Part shown: positions 7,356 through 15,399 of the stretch, in pieces
Position numbering within the stretch: the first letter of the stretch is position 1
Layout of the letters: every line of letters starts with the position of its first letter
Assembly: GCA_024239035.1 (NCBI GenBank)
Contig: JANBVK010000001.1
Location: 1-42,261, forward strand
Direction: 5' to 3'
Source of the DNA: Patescibacteria group bacterium
GTDB lineage: Bacteria; Patescibacteriota; Minisyncoccia; UBA6257; GWB1-50-10
Length of the DNA stretch: 42,261 nucleotides
Notes under the pieces: model-generated
Seen by the model: only the letters and a program-made list of their open reading frames with translations
The model's database searches: none
What the model was told of the DNA's origin: nothing
Program-made: the position numbers and the translations under genes

Positions 7356-7392
7356 ATAATTTTTTGCGTTTAAGCGCAAAAAATTATAGAAT
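7356..7392 (+). promoter_or_regulatory. Hairpin/terminator overlapping the rpmG promoter
   Basis: A perfect 13-bp stem (ATAATTTTTTGCG/CGCAAAAAATTAT) lies between tRNA-Thr and rpmG. It overlaps a promoter TTGCGT (7364-7369), 17 bases, TAGAAT (7387-7392), whose -10 ends 6 bases before the rpmG ATG. The hairpin may end the tRNA transcript while the promoter starts a leaderless rpmG mRNA. Confidence 0.55.
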
Positions 7393-7398
7393 TATGGC

Positions 7399-7569
7399 AT
7401 GGCAAAGGGGAAATTTACAGAACAATTAGTGCGGCTTAGGTGTACTGCCTGCAAGAAGGTTAATTACAATAAGCGCAAGAATAAAAAGACGGTGGAGCGG
7501 AAACTTGAATTAAAGAAGTTTTGTCGTTGGTGTAGGAAGCATAAAACTCATAAGGAGAGTAAGAAGTAA
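7399..7569 (+). CDS. rpmG: 50S ribosomal protein bL33; 3' end supplied by the prophage
   Basis: A 56-aa protein missed by the ORF track. It has the two zinc-ribbon pairs of C+ type bL33, CTAC near residues 15-18 and CRWC near 43-46, and the basic tail KHKTHKESKK. The start at 7399 gives MAKGKFTEQLV; an upstream ATG at 7394 is out of frame. The last 57 bases, from AAGAAGTTTTG to the stop, are duplicated at 39620-39676 with 48 of 57 bases the same; eight of the nine differences are in third codon positions and the other gives Lys/Gln. The intact gene is thus a host 5' part joined to a prophage-borne 3' part. Confidence 0.9.
   Translation: MAKGKFTEQLVRLRCTACKKVNYNKRKNKKTVERKLELKKFCRWCRKHKTHKESKK
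7513..7569 (+). other. attL (rpmG 3' end)
   Basis: The exact identity with attR is AAGAAGTTTTG, one mismatch, CGTTGGTGTAG; strand exchange most likely lies in these 23 bases (7513-7535). Bases after that are the phage version of the rpmG end. Confidence 0.85.
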
Positions 7570-7590
7570 GAAAAAATCTCCTTTAAAGAA

Positions 7591-7616
7591 ATGCCCCGTG
7601 GAAACGGGGCATTTTT
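7591..7616 (+). terminator. Terminator after rpmG
   Basis: A stem ATGCCCCGT/ACGGGGCAT with a short loop and TTTTT. It is just inside the prophage, so it probably came with the phage and shields it from rpmG transcription. Confidence 0.9.
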
Positions 7617-7685
7617 GTTGTCCGATCTCGTCAAAGGTCGCGCTGATGCCGAGCGATATCGGTAAGACTAGCAACTATTATAAAC

Positions 7686-7856
7686 GTGAAACGTATTAAT
7701 GGTGTAACCATTCTCGACGGCAGTGATATAAAAAACCACTGCGGCCGGCACCGACGAAAATGGAATTACTGCAAACACAAGAGACAATTTTGTAGTTGTA
7801 AAGAGTGCCAAAAAGATGCGGTGAGATTCATCGCACTCAATCAAGTAAATCAATGA
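7686..7856 (+). CDS. Small Cys/His-rich protein, start of the early operon
   Basis: A 56-aa frame from a GTG, not in the ORF track. Its stop overlaps the ATG of the Sak4-like gene as ATGA, which suggests translational coupling. The residues HCGRHRRKWNYC, then FCSCKEC, give five Cys and several His, a plausible zinc-binding fold. There is no clear ribosome binding site. The AAAGGTCG octamer lies 53 bases upstream. Confidence 0.5.
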   Translation: MKRINGVTILDGSDIKNHCGRHRRKWNYCKHKRQFCSCKECQKDAVRFIALNQVNQ

Positions 7857-9064
7857 TCAATAATTCACAACAGAGTCGAGTACCCAGTAATTTCTTCACC
7901 GAAGCCGAGAACACCAAACCATACTTCAAAGCTGGGCTGCAAGGGTTAGCCGGCTCCGGCAAAACTTACACATCCGCTTTAATCGCCAAAGGCCTCCACG
8001 CACGGATCAAATCAGAAAAACCGGTTGTCATATTCGATACAGAGAAAGCCGCGAAATTCTTAAAGCCGATGTTCGCGGAGGCGAAGATTCCCGTCCTTGT
8101 AAGGGAATCAAAATCACTAACCGATCTCATGGAGGCGATGCGTATGATGCGAGAAGAGGGCTTATCCGATATTCTTATCATCGATTCTATCTCCCACGTC
8201 TGGGAAAACTTTCTTGGTGCATACAAGAAAAAAATCGGCCGTGCCAACTTCCAATTCCAGGACTGGGGCCTGATTAAGCCGGCCTGGAAAGAAAGTTTTT
8301 CGGATCCGTTCGTAGGTGATCCATACCACATCATTATGTGTGGCAGAGCGGGTTACGAATACGGCTATGAGATGAACGAGGACACTCATAAAAAGGAGCT
8401 CCGAAAAACCGGCATCAAGATGAAGGTGGAGGGCGAGACCGCCTACGAGCCGGATCTTCTCATTCAAATGGAGCGCTTTCAGGAAATGGAGGGTAATAGT
8501 CTGAAGCGCGTGATCCGCACCGCGACGGTTATAAAAGACCGATCGACGGTAACCGATGGCAAGGTGTTCGAGAACCCTACCTACGAACATTTCGCGCCGG
8601 CCGTCGAGGTGATGCTCTCTGATCCATTCGCTAAAGCCGGGAACTTGTTGCCTGAGGGCGACCCGGCCGCCATGATCCGCACCGAAGAAGAAAAGTGGGA
8701 GTACCGCCGAGAACTCAAAACTCTCCTCGAGGAAATTGAAGGCCTCCTAAATAGAGTCTTCCCAAGTTCAGTGGGTAAGGACCGGGCGAACAAACTAAGC
8801 TCTCTCGATATGGCTTTCGGCACCACGTCCGAAACGGCCATGAAAGAAATGAGGCCGGACGAATTGCGCGAAGGCTTCCGAAAACTAATGGACATCCTGG
8901 TCGAGGCAGGATCCGCCTATTGGTCGGAACGAGACAGTCGAAGGATTCTAAATATCGGCAAGGATCCCGCCGCCACACCGCCTAGTGAGCTGAAAGACGG
9001 AGAACCGCCCGAAAGCGTCTCAAAACCGCCGAAGAAAAAGGATAAGGCTCCTGAAGCCAAGTAG
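7853..9064 (+). CDS. Sak4-like RecA-fold ATPase (phage recombination/replication)
   Basis: 403 aa. The Walker A motif is GLAGSGKTYTS at about residues 31-41 and Walker B is DILIIDSISHVW at about 105-116, typical of the Sak4/AAA_24 phage ATPases that act with a single-strand annealing or SSB partner. The start at 7853 is chosen from the ATGA overlap and the match of the N-terminus; the ORF track runs on to a GTG 16 codons earlier. The C-terminal third is Pro/Lys-rich. It probably acts on single-stranded DNA during phage replication or recombination; the exact role is inferred from the family. Confidence 0.8.
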   Translation: MINNSQQSRVPSNFFTEAENTKPYFKAGLQGLAGSGKTYTSALIAKGLHARIKSEKPVVIFDTEKAAKFLKPMFAEAKIPVLVRESKSLTDLMEAMRMMREEGLSDILIIDSISHVWENFLGAYKKKIGRANFQFQDWGLIKPAWKESFSDPFVGDPYHIIMCGRAGYEYGYEMNEDTHKKELRKTGIKMKVEGETAYEPDLLIQMERFQEMEGNSLKRVIRTATVIKDRSTVTDGKVFENPTYEHFAPAVEVMLSDPFAKAGNLLPEGDPAAMIRTEEEKWEYRRELKTLLEEIEGLLNRVFPSSVGKDRANKLSSLDMAFGTTSETAMKEMRPDELREGFRKLMDILVEAGSAYWSERDSRRILNIGKDPAATPPSELKDGEPPESVSKPPKKKDKAPEAK

Positions 9065-9079
9065 AAATTGGCTCTCGAC

Positions 9080-9110
9080 TTTGCCCTCACGCTCTCGCGA
9101 TGAGGGCAAA
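9080..9110. repeat. 10-bp hairpin between the ATPase and the next gene
   Basis: TTTGCCCTCA and TGAGGGCAAA pair around an 11-base loop. No T-run follows. It covers the TTG that the ORF track uses as the start of the next gene, arguing for a later start. Confidence 0.6.
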
Positions 9111-9473
9111 GATGGGGAGCTAAAAATAAACCCCCATATAGCCGGGACTGTGGATAAACAAGAAGATCAAAGAAGAATACCACCGCACGTTGAACGAGTT
9201 ATTAGTAATGTGTTTCAACTTCTCGTAAAACATCCGGTGTTGTTCGGAGTAGAAAAGCGGAAAAGAGCAATTTGGAGATACTGGCAGGAGTATGACGGCG
9301 TGAAAAACAGCATTGGCTATCCTAAATTTGCGAATCTCACTCACACAGAAACTATTGCGCGCGCCATAAGATATTGGAATGAAAACGAAATAAGACGTCA
9401 AAGGGTAATGAATGAAGCAGAAAAACATCAACAAGACCAATCCTTAGCACGCTTAAAAGAGTCTGTGAGTTAA
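9081..9473 (+). CDS. Conserved-looking phage protein of unknown function
   Basis: Up to 130 aa. The TTG start at 9081 falls in a hairpin; a GTG at 9150 (108 aa) is equally likely and I cannot decide between them. The central part (LLVKHPVLFGVEKRKRAIWR, then YPKFANLTHTETIARAIRYW) is basic and probably helical, consistent with a DNA-binding protein. It ends one base before the replication initiator. A DnaA-box sequence (TGTGGATAA, 9149-9157) overlaps the alternative start. Confidence 0.65.
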   Translation: MPSRSRDEGKDGELKINPHIAGTVDKQEDQRRIPPHVERVISNVFQLLVKHPVLFGVEKRKRAIWRYWQEYDGVKNSIGYPKFANLTHTETIARAIRYWNENEIRRQRVMNEAEKHQQDQSLARLKESVS

Positions 9474-9474
9474 T

Positions 9475-10509
9475 ATGGAAAATAAAAAACACAAAAGTAT
9501 TCTTCCAAACACAACTCAGGTCCCGCATCTTATTATTCGGACATGGATGCCACGACTTAAAGATACGGAGTTGCGCATACTTCTTGTAATTACTGATCAA
9601 ACTCTCGGCTGGATTGAAGATCGGGCAACCGGCCGGCGCAAAGAACAGGATTGGATATCGCATTATCAACTCTGTAAGAAATCGGGAAGGGCAAGCAGAT
9701 CAGTTTCACGAGCAGCTAAAGTGCTTATTGAAAAACATAGGATAGTCGGGGCGTACGATGAGCAAGGAAACGCCCTGGATACGGCGGGAAAGCGCCAAAA
9801 ATGCGGGTATAGGATTTATTACCGCCTAGCCCTCCATTTGCCTCCTATGACCATTTTTGATACCCCTGCCAAAAGTGCTGGGGTAGCAGATAAGCACCTA
9901 CCCCTGCCAAAAGTGCGTTCGCCAAAAGTGCGAACTACAAAAGTAACCGTTATTACAAAAGGGGTTTTGTCTAAAAAAGACAAAACCTTGCGAACGGCAG
10001 AGCCGATCGCCTCTAAAAGTAAAAATTTAAAAGAAAACAAGAGATCACTGCACAGTCAATTCATAGAATTTTGGCACGAGACAACTCAGCGTGCGCGCGG
10101 TATAAAGCCGGTTATCACAGGCAAGGATGCCCGGAACCTAAAGAGAGTATTGGATATGGGTATTTTGAACCAGTACCGGCTGGAGCAGCTGGCCGCCTAC
10201 TTCCTGGCGCATCCGACGTTTAGGAAATTTAGTCCATCGATTGCGACGTTCCTTTCAGCTGGTATTTTGAACGGTCTAATGAATCGCATGGAGAATGATC
10301 CTAATTTTTGGAAGGAACTTGAGGTGTTTGCAATGCGGCACCTAAAACCGCCGAGCTTCGGAAAAACATTTACAGAAGAAAATCCAAGCGAAATGATCGA
10401 GCGCTTGGCACGATTAAAAGCAAAACTCTTTAAAGAGCCGTTTACTCCAGCTGAGCGCACGAAGTTTCAAGAGGAGGCCGCGGTGGAGGAAAGAGCAGCA
10501 AGAACATGA
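9475..10509 (+). CDS. Phage replication initiator (lambda O / replisome organizer-like)
   Basis: 344 aa. The N-terminal region (TQVPHLIIRTWMPRLKDTEL, then LLVITDQTLGW) matches the winged-helix start of phage replication initiators, which bind origin iterons. A Pro/Lys/Val-rich linker (about residues 125-185) follows, and a C-terminal domain (HSQFIEFWHETTQRARG) probably recruits host replication proteins. The DNA that encodes the linker contains repeated iteron-like units, the same arrangement as lambda O and ori. No helicase loader is obvious nearby. Confidence 0.75.
   Translation: MENKKHKSILPNTTQVPHLIIRTWMPRLKDTELRILLVITDQTLGWIEDRATGRRKEQDWISHYQLCKKSGRASRSVSRAAKVLIEKHRIVGAYDEQGNALDTAGKRQKCGYRIYYRLALHLPPMTIFDTPAKSAGVADKHLPLPKVRSPKVRTTKVTVITKGVLSKKDKTLRTAEPIASKSKNLKENKRSLHSQFIEFWHETTQRARGIKPVITGKDARNLKRVLDMGILNQYRLEQLAAYFLAHPTFRKFSPSIATFLSAGILNGLMNRMENDPNFWKELEVFAMRHLKPPSFGKTFTEENPSEMIERLARLKAKLFKEPFTPAERTKFQEEAAVEERAART
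9861..9945 (+). other. Putative replication origin (iterons inside the initiator gene)
   Basis: TACCCCTGCCAAAAGTGC occurs exactly at 9861-9878 and 9899-9916. The core GCCAAAAGTGC starts at 9868, 9906 and 9921, and a degenerate copy (TACAAAAGTAA) at 9936; the last three are spaced by 15 bases. The first copy is framed by TACCCC/GGGGTA and the third by GTTCG/CGAAC dyads. Confidence 0.6.
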
Positions 10510-10595
10510 ATGGCAGTAAAAGGTCGAACCATAAAAAAACAAGTAAACAGGGCCGGCAACGGTTCAGGATGATTACTGATACCCAATCAAATTAG
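10506..10595 (+). CDS. Possible 29-aa basic peptide
   Basis: An ATG overlaps the TGA of the initiator gene (ATGA) and opens a Lys/Arg-rich frame of 29 codons. The ATGA coupling is the only support. Otherwise the gap 10510-10670 holds no gene that I can support. Confidence 0.25.
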   Translation: MNGSKRSNHKKTSKQGRQRFRMITDTQSN

Positions 10596-10670
10596 TAATT
10601 AGAAATCTTCTTTGTCATTACATCGCCGCGTAAGCTCCAAAAATCCGAAAGAGGCCTGAAAGAATTTTAC

Positions 10671-10946
10671 ATGTATAAAGAAATCATAAAAAAATATCTG
10701 ATAATCGTTATAACCATTTTCCTGTTCGGTTTCGCGGCGGGGATGTTGGTTAGCATTCCTTTCCGGCCGGATCCCGAAATCATAGTTAAGGAAAAGCCCT
10801 GCACTCTGAACCAACAGATCCTAGACGTGATCAGGACAGAGGAGACACTGAAGTCGCAGCTGTGCATCAGGAACGGTCAGCTGCCTGACAGGAGTATTTA
10901 TAACGGGGAGTTCAAAGGTTGTGTTCCACCACCGGAAGGATTTTAA
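10671..10946 (+). CDS. Small membrane-anchored protein
   Basis: 91 aa with one N-terminal membrane segment (YLIIVITIFLFGFAAGMLV, about residues 9-27). The remaining 60 residues would be outside, with three Cys that could form disulfides. It is isolated within the early genes; a role in superinfection immunity or membrane attachment of replication is possible, but nothing in the sequence decides it. Confidence 0.65.
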   Translation: MYKEIIKKYLIIVITIFLFGFAAGMLVSIPFRPDPEIIVKEKPCTLNQQILDVIRTEETLKSQLCIRNGQLPDRSIYNGEFKGCVPPPEGF

Positions 10947-11007
10947 GTGGAGATAAAGTCAAAACATAACAAGTAATTAAAGTCGTAAATCAATAAAAAA
11001 TAAAACA

Positions 11008-12402
11008 ATGACTATAAAATTAATAAAAATTACAGAGTGCTGTGAGTCAAAAACGAACACTCGCGGCAAGGATGCGTTCCAAGGCCCGGCGTTCAACGAT
11101 CTTGTGGCGAGTATCAAAGAGAAAGGGGTAATAGTGCCGGTGATTGTCCGGGAAACAAGCTCAAGTAACAGATCAGTCGCTTACGAAGTTGTCGCTGGGA
11201 GTCGCCGGCTCCAAGCGGCAGCTATTGCGGACTTACAGCAAATCCCAGCAGACGTGCGGGAGCTGTCCGACGTCGAGGCCAGGGAGATACAAATCATAGA
11301 GAACTTACAGCGCGAAGACATCCACCCCGTTGCCGAGGGGGAGGAGTATCGCAAACTTATAGAAGTGTCGGGATATGAGGTGAAGGACGTAGCCGCGAAA
11401 GTGGGCAAGTCGGAGAGCTATGTTCGGCAGCGATTACTGCTTACCAATCTCACCAAAGCTGCTTCGAAGGAGTATCGGGCCGGGAAAATAGACTACGGCC
11501 GCGCGGTTTTGGTAGCGGGGCTTAGCCCCAACGACCAGGAAACGGTTATAAAAGAAATAAAGAGCGGGTGGAATGCACCGACTGCAGTGGCTCTTAAGGA
11601 GCTTATAGAAAGAGAGATATACAAACCTCTCGCAAGTCAGCCGTGGCTCCACGATAAGAAAGTGGCCGAAGCCGTCGGACCATGCAAGGAGTGCCCGCCA
11701 AACAGGAGCGATCTCTTTGGAGAAATAAAAGACGGCCAGTGCACAGACTTAGTTTGTTGGAAGCGCAAGATGGATCTTTATGTCGATTACCGCAAAGGGG
11801 GAATTAAGGATCTTATCCTCGTTAGAAAGGACTACGGATCGGCAAGCAAAGGCGTTCTCTCCCGCAGCAACTATGAGTCCTTGGGCTCGAAGAAGAAACA
11901 ACATTGCAGTTATGCTAGGCAAGCCATCGCGGTAGAGGGACCGGGAGCCGGAAGTATCTTTTGGATCTGTGCTGATGGCAGTTGTAAAAAGCATCACTAC
12001 TCGTTCACGTCTTATGAGCAGACGCCGGCTGAAAAGAAAAGACGGAAGAAGCAACTCCAGCGCGTGCAGGCAGAAAAAGACAAAGAGGATAAGAGAATCT
12101 TAATAGCGCTCAAAAAAGTGAGGTGGCCGATGTCAAAGAAGGTCCTGGACGCGATACTCGAGAAGCAACTGGGACGAGGTCCGCAAATCCTCCGGCCGGT
12201 CATGAACCGCCACAAGTTGAAGATAAAATTGGTAACGCGCAAGAACTGGGAAGGCAAGATGGTCAAGGAACGCGATGTTGGGGCGACACTCCGGGACGCT
12301 GCAAAGAATATGAAGCCGCGTGAGAGGCTGCAGCTGGTGATCGAGATCATCCTGGAGGACTCCTGGGAAGAGGCGAGGGAGAAAATAATCAAGATGCTAT
12401 GA
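11008..12402 (+). CDS. ParB-like DNA-binding protein with Cys-rich middle
   Basis: 464 aa. The N-terminus is a ParB/Srx domain: IKEKGVIVPVIVRE, the YEVVAGSRRLQAAAIADL box and IIENLQREDIHPVAEGEEYR. A KorB-like helix-turn-helix follows (YEVKDVAAKVGKSESYVRQR, about residues 125-144). The middle has a Cys cluster (GPCKECPPN, then GQCTDLVCW) that may bind zinc, and the C-terminus is strongly basic. ParB clamps load on DNA and use CTP. No ParA is present, so it may serve replication or gene control rather than partition. The start is preceded by an A-rich leader with a variant AAAGTCG. Confidence 0.85.
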   Translation: MTIKLIKITECCESKTNTRGKDAFQGPAFNDLVASIKEKGVIVPVIVRETSSSNRSVAYEVVAGSRRLQAAAIADLQQIPADVRELSDVEAREIQIIENLQREDIHPVAEGEEYRKLIEVSGYEVKDVAAKVGKSESYVRQRLLLTNLTKAASKEYRAGKIDYGRAVLVAGLSPNDQETVIKEIKSGWNAPTAVALKELIEREIYKPLASQPWLHDKKVAEAVGPCKECPPNRSDLFGEIKDGQCTDLVCWKRKMDLYVDYRKGGIKDLILVRKDYGSASKGVLSRSNYESLGSKKKQHCSYARQAIAVEGPGAGSIFWICADGSCKKHHYSFTSYEQTPAEKKRRKKQLQRVQAEKDKEDKRILIALKKVRWPMSKKVLDAILEKQLGRGPQILRPVMNRHKLKIKLVTRKNWEGKMVKERDVGATLRDAAKNMKPRERLQLVIEIILEDSWEEAREKIIKML

Positions 12403-12794
12403 GTATAGAAGAAACAATTAAAAAAGCGATAGAGGGTGGGTATGGAATGCTCGGATGGAAAAACTATCAGGAACTTATTGTTGGACAACACGATGACCCT
12501 CAAGCGAAAGATGGTTTTTGGAATGTTTATCTTCATTGGAAAGGTAACAATCAAAATATCCTTAGCAGAAAAATAATGGTTGAGAGAATTTTCCTCGACC
12601 CCAAATTCTGGCAATCACTCGGTAAGGCGTTGGGGTGGAAAAACCAATTAGGAAGTTGCCCATTGAACTGTGAATGTGAGGGTGGAATTGTTAATTGTGG
12701 GTGGAAAGGTGAATCGTGGCTCTACTATTGGCATCGCTTCACAGACCACCTCGCCGAAGAAAAACCAATAGAAGAATTTTTTAAGGAATTATGA
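12399..12794 (+). CDS. Phage protein of unknown function
   Basis: 131 aa, overlapping the ParB gene and the HerA-like gene by ATGA on both sides, so the three are very likely translated as a coupled set. It is rich in Trp, with LGWKNYQELIV near the start, FWQSLGKALGW in the middle, a Cys-rich turn (SCPLNCECEGGIVNC) and an acidic C-terminus. I recognise no domain. Confidence 0.7.
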   Translation: MSIEETIKKAIEGGYGMLGWKNYQELIVGQHDDPQAKDGFWNVYLHWKGNNQNILSRKIMVERIFLDPKFWQSLGKALGWKNQLGSCPLNCECEGGIVNCGWKGESWLYYWHRFTDHLAEEKPIEEFFKEL

Positions 12795-14605
12795 GTAAAA
12801 TCAAACTTAAAATTTCAAAAGAGATCTCTCTGCCGCTTGAAATAGTTACCCAAGTTATTGCCATTCTTGCAAAGCGCCGTGCTGGCAAGAGCTACATGAT
12901 GCGCCGGCTAGTTGAGCAACTTTTCACGTCGGGACAGCAAGTCATTCTCGTGGATCCGAAAGGCGACCAGTGGGGCATACGTTCCTCGTCAGATGGCAAA
13001 AAGCCAGGTCTTCCTATTGTTATTCTCGGTGGCGAGCATGGTGATGCGCCGCTTGAAGTGAACGCTGGTGAAGTAGTGGCCAAACTCATCGTAGAAGAAC
13101 AGGTTAGTGTTCTGCTTGACTTATCGCCGTTTCGCAAACATGAGGTGGCGACGTTCATGACGGCGTTATTGGAGAATATTTACCGCCTCAAAGCGCGGGA
13201 AATCTATCGTACTCCTTGCATGATAGTGATAGACGAGGCAGACGCCATAGCACCCCAAAAACCTCAGAAAGGCGAGGAGCGCATGCTTGGCGCCGCAGAG
13301 GACATCGTACGCCGCGGAGGCCAACGAGGGATAGGATGTACGTTAGTAACCCAACGTTCAGCCGTGCTTAATAAAAATGTTCTTACGCAGGCGCAGATGC
13401 TTGTAGTGTTGCGAACCATAGCGCCACAAGATCTCGCTGCTATGAAAGCGTGGATAGATGTTCATGGCTCTCCAGAACAAGGTAAGACGCTAATGGATTC
13501 CCTACCTTCCTTACCTGTTGGGGATGCGTGGTTTTGGTCTCCTGGCTGGCCCACAGATGAGGGTATTTTCAAGCGCACACATGTGCTCCCCATTAATACG
13601 TTTGACTCCGCGGCTACCCCGAAGTCGGGCGAAAGGAAAGTTGTGCCTAAAAATCTCGCCGACGTTAATCTAAATGTTTTGAAAAAACAGATGGCCGCGA
13701 CGATAGAGAAAGCGAAGAACGAAAATCCGAAGGTGTTGCATAGACGCATTGCCGAGCTTGAACGGGAAATGAAAACTCATAAGTGCCCGGCCGTAAAACA
13801 GCAACCAGTAAAGATCGAACGTATCGAGATCCCCACGATTGGAAAGCGAGCTCTTGAGAAGTTTGAGAAAAGCGAAAAGGAAATCAGAGCGATGCTCAAA
13901 AAGACTAGAGAGCTTTCTATTATGGCCGATAAATCTGCAACATCGATTCTGTCAGCGATGGATATTCTCTCCAAAGAAGTTCATAAAGTTGCGCAAAAAG
14001 CGTCGGCAATGGCAATGCCGCCTGCCGGCAGGCAGGCAGGCCCTGAACGGGCGCCCGTTCAGGTAGAAAAAAAGCAGCACATCGAGGTTCCCCCGCGGGG
14101 GCCCGGGTTCGAGTCCCGGCCGGCGCTCACAGATGAAGATGAATCAGGACCGCTCAATCAAGGTGAGAGGAAAGTTTTAATTGCTATCGCCCAGCATGTA
14201 GATGGAGTTAAAACCGAACATATTGCGGTGCTAACTAGCTATAAAAAGACCTCTCGCCGTGTTTATCTCCAAAAGCTTTCACAGCGTGGATATATTACGA
14301 AGTCAGACAATAATTTCTTTGCAACCGATATCGGTATAGCAGCACTTGGCTCTGATTTTAAGTCGCTTCCGATTGGATCTGAACTGCGTGAACATTTGAA
14401 ACAGACATTACCTGAAGGAGAGGCAAAGATATTTAACGTGCTCATTGAGCGTTATCCGGATGGAGTAAATCGTGAAGAACTTATGGATCTGACCGGATAT
14501 AAAAAAACATCCATGAGAGTTTATTTCCAAAGACTCAGCGCGCGAAAAGTAATTGAAGTTATTGAGGGCGAGGCAAAGGTCGCAGATAAATTGTTTGAAC
14601 AATAA
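12791..14605 (+). CDS. HerA/FtsK-like ATPase with C-terminal winged-helix repeats
   Basis: 604 aa. The ATPase half has Walker A AKRRAGKSYMMRRL (about residues 27-40), Walker B CMIVIDEADAIAP (about 137-149), and RGIGCTLVTQRSAVLNKNVLTQ with a sensor-like Gln, typical of HerA/DUF87 DNA translocases. A coiled-coil linker (about 300-410) follows, then two similar C-terminal modules (LTSYKKTSRRVYLQKLSQRG and LTGYKKTSMRVYFQRLSARK) that look like winged helices. The linker holds palindromic and tRNA-like inserts, see 14021-14127. The phage has its own terminase, so packaging is not its obvious job; DNA segregation or replication with the adjacent ParB is more likely. Confidence 0.85.
   Translation: MSKIKLKISKEISLPLEIVTQVIAILAKRRAGKSYMMRRLVEQLFTSGQQVILVDPKGDQWGIRSSSDGKKPGLPIVILGGEHGDAPLEVNAGEVVAKLIVEEQVSVLLDLSPFRKHEVATFMTALLENIYRLKAREIYRTPCMIVIDEADAIAPQKPQKGEERMLGAAEDIVRRGGQRGIGCTLVTQRSAVLNKNVLTQAQMLVVLRTIAPQDLAAMKAWIDVHGSPEQGKTLMDSLPSLPVGDAWFWSPGWPTDEGIFKRTHVLPINTFDSAATPKSGERKVVPKNLADVNLNVLKKQMAATIEKAKNENPKVLHRRIAELEREMKTHKCPAVKQQPVKIERIEIPTIGKRALEKFEKSEKEIRAMLKKTRELSIMADKSATSILSAMDILSKEVHKVAQKASAMAMPPAGRQAGPERAPVQVEKKQHIEVPPRGPGFESRPALTDEDESGPLNQGERKVLIAIAQHVDGVKTEHIAVLTSYKKTSRRVYLQKLSQRGYITKSDNNFFATDIGIAALGSDFKSLPIGSELREHLKQTLPEGEAKIFNVLIERYPDGVNREELMDLTGYKKTSMRVYFQRLSARKVIEVIEGEAKVADKLFEQ
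14021..14127. repeat. Cluster of palindromes and a tRNA-like 3' fragment inside the HerA-like gene
   Basis: Three inserts stand in tandem and stay in frame: CCTGCCGGCAGGCAGGCAGG (14021-14040), a 22-bp perfect palindrome CCTGAACGGG-CG-CCCGTTCAGG (14042-14063), and at 14090-14127 what reads as the 3' third of a class II tRNA: a CCCCGCGGGG arm, a T-arm CCGGG-TTCGAGT-CCCGG, and an acceptor-like CCGGCGCT. Translated as PPAGRQAGPERAPVQ and PPRGPGFESRPA, they lie in the linker between ATPase and winged-helix parts, where insertion is tolerated. Confidence 0.75.
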
Positions 14606-14615
14606 AAATAAAATC

Positions 14616-14891
14616 ATGGCAAAAGTAAGAGCATATATAAGAGTCGGAAAATCAAAAAGAATTGACTATAAAGTCAGTGCTTCTCCGAAGCCGAATTACG
14701 CCCCACTTGAATCGTTGAGAGGTATGAGGAAAGAATTTCAGCCAACAGTGGCATTCGCAGTGGATTTTGATATTCCGGACGAACTTTTTGAACAGGCAGA
14801 AAAGTTAATCGGGGAGGTTAAGGTTTCTGCGGATCAGGCGACGATAGCGGCAGATATTTCTAAAGACACAAAGATTGAACCAAAAACATGA
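14616..14891 (+). CDS. Phage protein of unknown function
   Basis: 91 aa from the ATG at 14616, which follows the HerA-like gene by 10 bases; the ORF track begins at an internal ATG of the previous gene instead. It starts with a basic strand (AKVRAYIRVGKSKRIDYKV) and ends with an acidic half (FDIPDELFEQAEKLIGEV). No known motif. AAAGGTCG is 41 bases upstream, in the end of the preceding gene. Confidence 0.6.
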   Translation: MAKVRAYIRVGKSKRIDYKVSASPKPNYAPLESLRGMRKEFQPTVAFAVDFDIPDELFEQAEKLIGEVKVSADQATIAADISKDTKIEPKT

Positions 14892-14907
14892 AGGAATTAG
14901 AAGAATC

Positions 14908-15141
14908 ATGAGAACAGCCATTACAAGAGCAGTGGAGGAAATTAGAACTCAATATAATTTGAGCGATGAGGTTATTGCTGATGAGTTTTCAAGGATGGTT
15001 AAAATCAATCTCCCGGCAATAAAAAAGGAAATTGCAATTAAATTTTATACTCCAAAAGCCGATATTAAAAAACAAATTCGCCAGGCATTAAAAGAAGAAA
15101 AATTAACGCAAAAATCTTTTAAACAAAATCGTCTAATTTAA
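14908..15141 (+). CDS. Phage protein of unknown function, helical
   Basis: 77 aa from the ATG at 14908, preceded by AAGGAATTAG; the track's TTG start at 14875 would overlap the previous gene. The sequence (VEEIRTQYNLSDEVIADEFS, then IKKQIRQALKEEKLTQKSFK) is almost entirely amphipathic helix. Function unknown. Confidence 0.6.
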   Translation: MRTAITRAVEEIRTQYNLSDEVIADEFSRMVKINLPAIKKEIAIKFYTPKADIKKQIRQALKEEKLTQKSFKQNRLI

Positions 15142-15143
15142 AC

Positions 15144-15389
15144 ATGATTGAAATACCAAAAGGGAAATGGGACGAAAAAGGGACGTATAGGCAGGTTTTC
15201 TTAATAGACCAAGGAAACAGGCCAAGCGTTAATCTTTGTTGTCCTAGTTGTGGCGGGACGGCAGGACTGCATGATCACGAAATAGCAGACGATGGAACAG
15301 TCAATCCAAGCGTTCAATGCCCGTACGAGGGGTGTAAATTTCATGAATATATCAGGTTAAAAGATTGGAAAGGTCGATTACAAAAATAA
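15144..15389 (+). CDS. Zinc-ribbon mini-protein
   Basis: 81 aa. Cys pairs CCPSC (about residues 32-36) and CPYEGC (about 60-65), with a His between them (HDHE), fit a small zinc ribbon of a kind common in phage early regions. It starts two bases after the previous stop. Its target is unknown. Confidence 0.65.
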   Translation: MIEIPKGKWDEKGTYRQVFLIDQGNRPSVNLCCPSCGGTAGLHDHEIADDGTVNPSVQCPYEGCKFHEYIRLKDWKGRLQK

Positions 15390-15399
15390 AATCACAAAC

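Noticed and set aside
12012-12614. 200-aa minus-strand ORF across the end of the ParB-like gene
   Set aside because: It overlaps two plus-strand genes joined by an ATGA; composition is that of an antisense frame.
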